Positions 42,028 to 44,643 of a DNA stretch of 44,643 nucleotides are shown piece by piece; position 1 is the first letter of the stretch, and each line of letters starts with the position of its first letter. Below the pieces are notes generated by a model that saw only the letters and a list, made by a program, of their open reading frames with translations, was not told the DNA's origin and ran no database searches. Source of the DNA: Qipengyuania pacifica (GTDB taxonomy: Bacteria > Pseudomonadota > Alphaproteobacteria > Sphingomonadales > Sphingomonadaceae); contig NZ_JAHWXO010000014.1 in the NCBI RefSeq assembly GCF_019857205.1, positions 1 through 44,643 of the forward strand, written 5' to 3'. A program made the position numbers and the translations under genes.

Positions 42028-42546
42028 ATGACCAAGACTTTGACACGCATCGCGGCGACTGCGCTTGTTGCCACGCTGATACCGCTGCCAGCCTTCGCCC
42101 AGCAGATGGACCACTCTTCCCATGCGAACCATCAGATGCACGCGATGGACGCTTCGGCGGACGATGTCGCGGGCGCTGAAGAAACCCTCAAGGCCTATCG
42201 CACCGCTCTTGAAGCGCGCGACGCGCAGGCAATGCGCGCGCTCTTCACCGAGGACTCGGCCATCTTCGAGAATGGCAAGGCCGAAGGAAGTTTCGCGAAT
42301 TACATGGAGCATCATCTCGGACCCGAGCTCGACGCGATCGTGAGCTTCACCTTTACCGACCCCACGCTGACCGTCACCCGGATGGGGCACATGGCCCATG
42401 CCTATGAGACGTATGGATATCGTATCGAACTTACCGATGGCCGGGTGATCGAGCGCGACGGCGTGGCGACATCGGTGCTTGCTCACGATGCGGACGGGTG
42501 GAGAATCGTCCAGTACCATTCCTCGTCGCGCGCGCCGCGCAACTGA
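42028..42546 (+). CDS. Exported NTF2/SnoaL-like protein with Met/His N terminus
   Basis: 172 residues with a signal peptide (ending PAFAQQ), then a short MDHSSHANHQMHAMD string and an NTF2-like domain (about 48-170: LKAYRTALEARDAQAMRALFTEDSAI, then VLAHDADGWRIVQYHSSSR). NTF2-like domains bind small ligands or act as enzymes of many kinds; no catalytic residues can be named. The Met/His head resembles CopB repeats, so periplasmic copper binding is likely. It follows copB after 24 bases in the same operon. Confidence 0.82.
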   Translation: MTKTLTRIAATALVATLIPLPAFAQQMDHSSHANHQMHAMDASADDVAGAEETLKAYRTALEARDAQAMRALFTEDSAIFENGKAEGSFANYMEHHLGPELDAIVSFTFTDPTLTVTRMGHMAHAYETYGYRIELTDGRVIERDGVATSVLAHDADGWRIVQYHSSSRAPRN

Positions 42547-42573
42547 TTACGGCTTTCGAAGAGGTAGCACCGG

Positions 42574-43305
42574 TTGGCAACGCCGTCGCTGAAGCTGCGC
42601 TTGCATGTGCTCGGCAGCAAGATCCACAAATGGCTGGCGATTTTCGTCGGTGTCCAGGTCCTCTTGTGGATGGGAACCGGCGCCCTCATGTCGTTTCTCG
42701 ACCTGGAAGAAGTTCGCTCCGAACATGTCGTTTCGCGTGAACGAGAGGCGCTACCCGCCGACGCCCCGCTCCCGGCCTGGGTCGCAAGCGACGGTACTCT
42801 TGCAGCGGTAGCGACACGTTCGCTCGACGGCGATGCCGTGACCGAGGTCCGAAAGGTCGACGGTAGCGTGAGCCTCCACGATCCGGTGACAGGGCGCAAA
42901 CTCTCCCCCATCTCTGCTGCGACGGCAAGATCCATCGCGTTGCGCGCATGGACCGGACCGCGCACGACGATCGAGGGCGCGCGGCTCGTTCACGAACCGG
43001 TGGGAACCGAGTTTCGCGGACCATTTCCGGCCTGGCAGGTCACCTATGCTGACGAGGCTTCGACGCGCATCTACATCGATGCCAGCAGCGGCACGCTCGG
43101 GGCGGCGCGCAGCGATACATGGCGCCTGTTCGATTTCATCTGGGGCCTGCACATCATGGATTGGACCGAGCGCGATCGCATCAACAGTTGGTGGCTGCTC
43201 CTGTTCGGTATTGGCGGCACGATCATAGCCCTGTCGGGTTTCGTCCTGCTGGCGAACCGGATGCCGAGGCTGCGTCGTCGCACAAAGAAGAGCAAGCTCG
43301 CCTGA
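42574..43305 (+). CDS. PepSY-domain membrane protein
   Basis: 243 residues from TTG 42574 with GAGG upstream. Membrane helix 1 (about 20-42) is followed by a periplasmic PepSY-type domain (YIDASSGTLGAARSDTWRLFDFIWGLHIMDW) and helix 2 near the C terminus (LLLFGIGGTIIALSGFVLLANR), then a basic tail. This is the PepSY-associated transmembrane layout; such proteins are often ferric reductases or metal-linked membrane proteins. A copper reductase role has no direct support. Last gene of the copAB operon. Confidence 0.85.
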   Translation: MATPSLKLRLHVLGSKIHKWLAIFVGVQVLLWMGTGALMSFLDLEEVRSEHVVSREREALPADAPLPAWVASDGTLAAVATRSLDGDAVTEVRKVDGSVSLHDPVTGRKLSPISAATARSIALRAWTGPRTTIEGARLVHEPVGTEFRGPFPAWQVTYADEASTRIYIDASSGTLGAARSDTWRLFDFIWGLHIMDWTERDRINSWWLLLFGIGGTIIALSGFVLLANRMPRLRRRTKKSKLA

Positions 43306-43433
43306 GCCCATGGGGCTTATTCGCGTGGGCGCACTGGGCCAGGAGCCGAATGCGTTCGACGATCGCGATCGAGTCGTCAGCAGACGTGATACGGCGGACG
43401 CACATCTGTCGCACCAATACCATCAAATTAATG

Positions 43434-43461
43434 TGAGGGGCACGCGGCTGCCGTGCGTATC
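43434..43461 (+). promoter_or_regulatory. Candidate ECF promoter E (DUF2231 operon)
   Basis: TGAGGG (43434-43439), 16-base spacer, CGTATC (43456-43461), 49 bases before ATG 43510. Fifth match to the T(A/G)AGGG-N16-CGTA motif. Confidence 0.55.
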
Positions 43462-43509
43462 AGGCACATAGGTCGCACTGCAACTGCCGGGCCGGGAGAT
43501 ATACGAGAC

Positions 43510-44181
43510 ATGAAAGCCCCCTCATTTTTGGCGCTGCTCGCCGCAAGCCTGCTCTTCGTCGGACCCGTTCAGGCTCATGGCGACGAAAAGCACGGCGAAC
43601 AGGCGAGCGCCGCGCCTGCTGCCACCAATGGCGATGCGCACGACCAGGCGGCCATGGCGCAGATGGGCGAGACTGCCGATGCTGGCGAGTCGTCCGGCGC
43701 GCACGACGAAGCGGGCGGAGGCCATGACGAGGCCAGTGGCCATGCGGATGTGGGCGAGGCCGGACTCATGGCCGTAATGAAGAAGCTGCATCCGGCAACG
43801 ATCCATTTCCCGATCGCCTTGTTTCTCATGGCTGCGGCCACCGAATTGTTCGTGATGCGCCGGAAAGGAGCGGGCCTGGAAAGTGCGGTGCGCGTGCTTG
43901 TCTACGGCGGAGCCATCGGCGCGGTGGTCGCAGTCCTGTTCGGATGGATTCACACCGGGCTGTGGTTCGGCGGCGACACTGTCATGCAGGTGCATCGATG
44001 GAACGGTATGCTGATCGCGGTTCTCGGTATTGCGATGGCGTATCTCGCGAGCAGGCCGAGCCAGAGCCGTGCATGGTTGCGCGCCTCGATCTTCTCCATG
44101 GCGGCACTCGTTCTCATCCAGGGCTTTCTTGGCGGCGAGCTCGCGCATGGACCGAACCACCTGGGTATTTCCTGGCTCTGA
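43510..44181 (+). CDS. DUF2231 membrane protein with His-rich exported N terminus
   Basis: 223 residues from ATG 43510; the frame is open upstream but this start gives a proper signal peptide (SLLFVGPVQAHG). The periplasmic head (24-95) is rich in His, Asp, Glu and Ala. Then comes DUF2231: LHPATIHFPIALFLMAA, four helices and GWIHTGLWFGGD, with conserved His residues suited to heme or metal. DUF2231 proteins are found near cytochromes and copper genes. It has its own candidate ECF promoter and leads into a lipoprotein gene 14 bases later. Confidence 0.85.
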   Translation: MKAPSFLALLAASLLFVGPVQAHGDEKHGEQASAAPAATNGDAHDQAAMAQMGETADAGESSGAHDEAGGGHDEASGHADVGEAGLMAVMKKLHPATIHFPIALFLMAAATELFVMRRKGAGLESAVRVLVYGGAIGAVVAVLFGWIHTGLWFGGDTVMQVHRWNGMLIAVLGIAMAYLASRPSQSRAWLRASIFSMAALVLIQGFLGGELAHGPNHLGISWL

Positions 44182-44195
44182 AGGAGTTGAAAAGC

Positions 44196-44603
44196 ATGCG
44201 TACTTCCAGATTGAATGTAGCGATCGGGTTTCTCGCGATCGCGCCCTTGATGTCCGCTCTTGCTGCTTGCGACGAGGCGCAGAAGAGCACACCGATCACC
44301 GAGGTTTCGCCTATGGGCGAAGCTGCGGTGGTGGCTGGTACGGCACCCGAAGCGGGCCTTGCAGACCCGGCAACTTCCCCCTCCGAAGGTGAGGCAGCGA
44401 CCGCACGGCAGGACGCTACTTCGCCAGATGATGCCGCCACGCCCGCGTCACGGCGCGCCGCCTCGCCCGCATCACGCGCGACTGCCACACCCGCAGCGCC
44501 AGTAGCGCGCACGCAACCCGCGAGCGAAGCGACCCAACCCGCCGATCCCCATGCGGGCCATGACATGTCCTCGATGGCCGATCACGACATGGAAGGCATG
44601 TGA
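44196..44603 (+). CDS. Ala/Pro/Thr-rich lipoprotein with Met/His tail
   Basis: 135 residues with AAGGAG before the ATG. Signal peptide and lipobox LAAC (Cys near 25). The long middle (35-115) is low-complexity Ala, Pro, Thr, Ser and Asp, a likely flexible tether. The last 20 residues read PHAGHDMSSMADHDMEGM, a copper-binding-style Met/His tip. I do not recognise a family. The design suggests a lipid-anchored metal-catching arm in the periplasm (inference). Confidence 0.75.
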   Translation: MRTSRLNVAIGFLAIAPLMSALAACDEAQKSTPITEVSPMGEAAVVAGTAPEAGLADPATSPSEGEAATARQDATSPDDAATPASRRAASPASRATATPAAPVARTQPASEATQPADPHAGHDMSSMADHDMEGM

Positions 44604-44643
44604 TCGGACGCGTTTCCCGGTGACCCGGCAATTCAGGGCATAC

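Overview
The window reads as a metal-resistance and metal-homeostasis island from an alphaproteobacterium, most likely a sphingomonad (Sphingomonadales, possibly Erythrobacteraceae). This rests on high GC, the style of the Cus and Cop proteins, frequent GTG and TTG starts, and tightly overlapping ATGA operons. I cannot tell from sequence alone whether it is chromosomal or plasmid-borne. No tRNA, rRNA, CRISPR array, transposase or phage gene was seen.

Left part (1-9.8 kb, mostly + strand). The 3' end of a heavy-metal RND pump gene leads into a coupled operon: SpoIIAA-like protein, CDF-like transporter, ZIP-like membrane protein, CzcD-like CDF. A ThDP-dependent acetolactate synthase-like enzyme and an aldehyde dehydrogenase follow as an overlapping pair. 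A divergent PbrR/CadR/ZntR-type MerR regulator and CDF transporter share a perfect 10-1-10 palindromic operator. A cytochrome c-FTR1 iron permease fusion ends this part.

Centre (9.8-25 kb, mostly - strand). This is a copper and silver module: P1B ATPase, a 40-residue membrane protein, free CusF-like lipoprotein, CusA, CusB (with its own fused CusF domain), CusC and small exported Met/Cys-rich proteins. Next to it sits a CueR regulator with a set of CueR-type promoters. These serve a small membrane protein, cueR itself, a CueO-like multicopper oxidase with a DUF411 protein, a cysteine-paired CBS protein, and more weakly a methyltransferase-like membrane protein. Downstream lie an epimerase-SPW/VKOR-like fusion and a 1-Cys peroxiredoxin.

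28.4-32.2 kb. A gene-poor stretch with a strong RNA hairpin, a MerT-like protein, a frameshifted persulfide-dioxygenase remnant, an MBL-rhodanese protein and an NAD(P)-binding protein.

Right part (32.3-44.6 kb). A CnrYXH-like cassette (anti-sigma, periplasmic metal sensor, ECF sigma) lies beside copA-copB, an NTF2-like and a PepSY protein, a DUF2231 protein, a second DUF411 operon, and an operon of APC permease, glutaredoxin-MauE, ion channel, DUF305 and lipoprotein. Reading promoters by eye, I found one motif, T(A/G)AGGG-N16-CGTA, correctly oriented and 23-55 bases upstream of the first gene of five units: the sigma cassette itself, copA, the DUF2231 gene, the methyltransferase-DUF411 operon and the APC operon. 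This looks like the regulon of the CnrH-like sigma factor. Its sensor keeps all five CnrX metal ligands at a constant offset, yet its neighbours are copper genes.

The overall picture is a two-tier copper response. A cytoplasmic tier is run by CueR and includes a CueO-like oxidase and a DUF411. A periplasm-sensing tier is run by a CnrYXH-like ECF system and includes CopA, CopB and another DUF411. Cus and P-type efflux pumps lie alongside. The most original inference is the ECF regulon; it comes from manual reading and needs a motif scan and transcription-start data.
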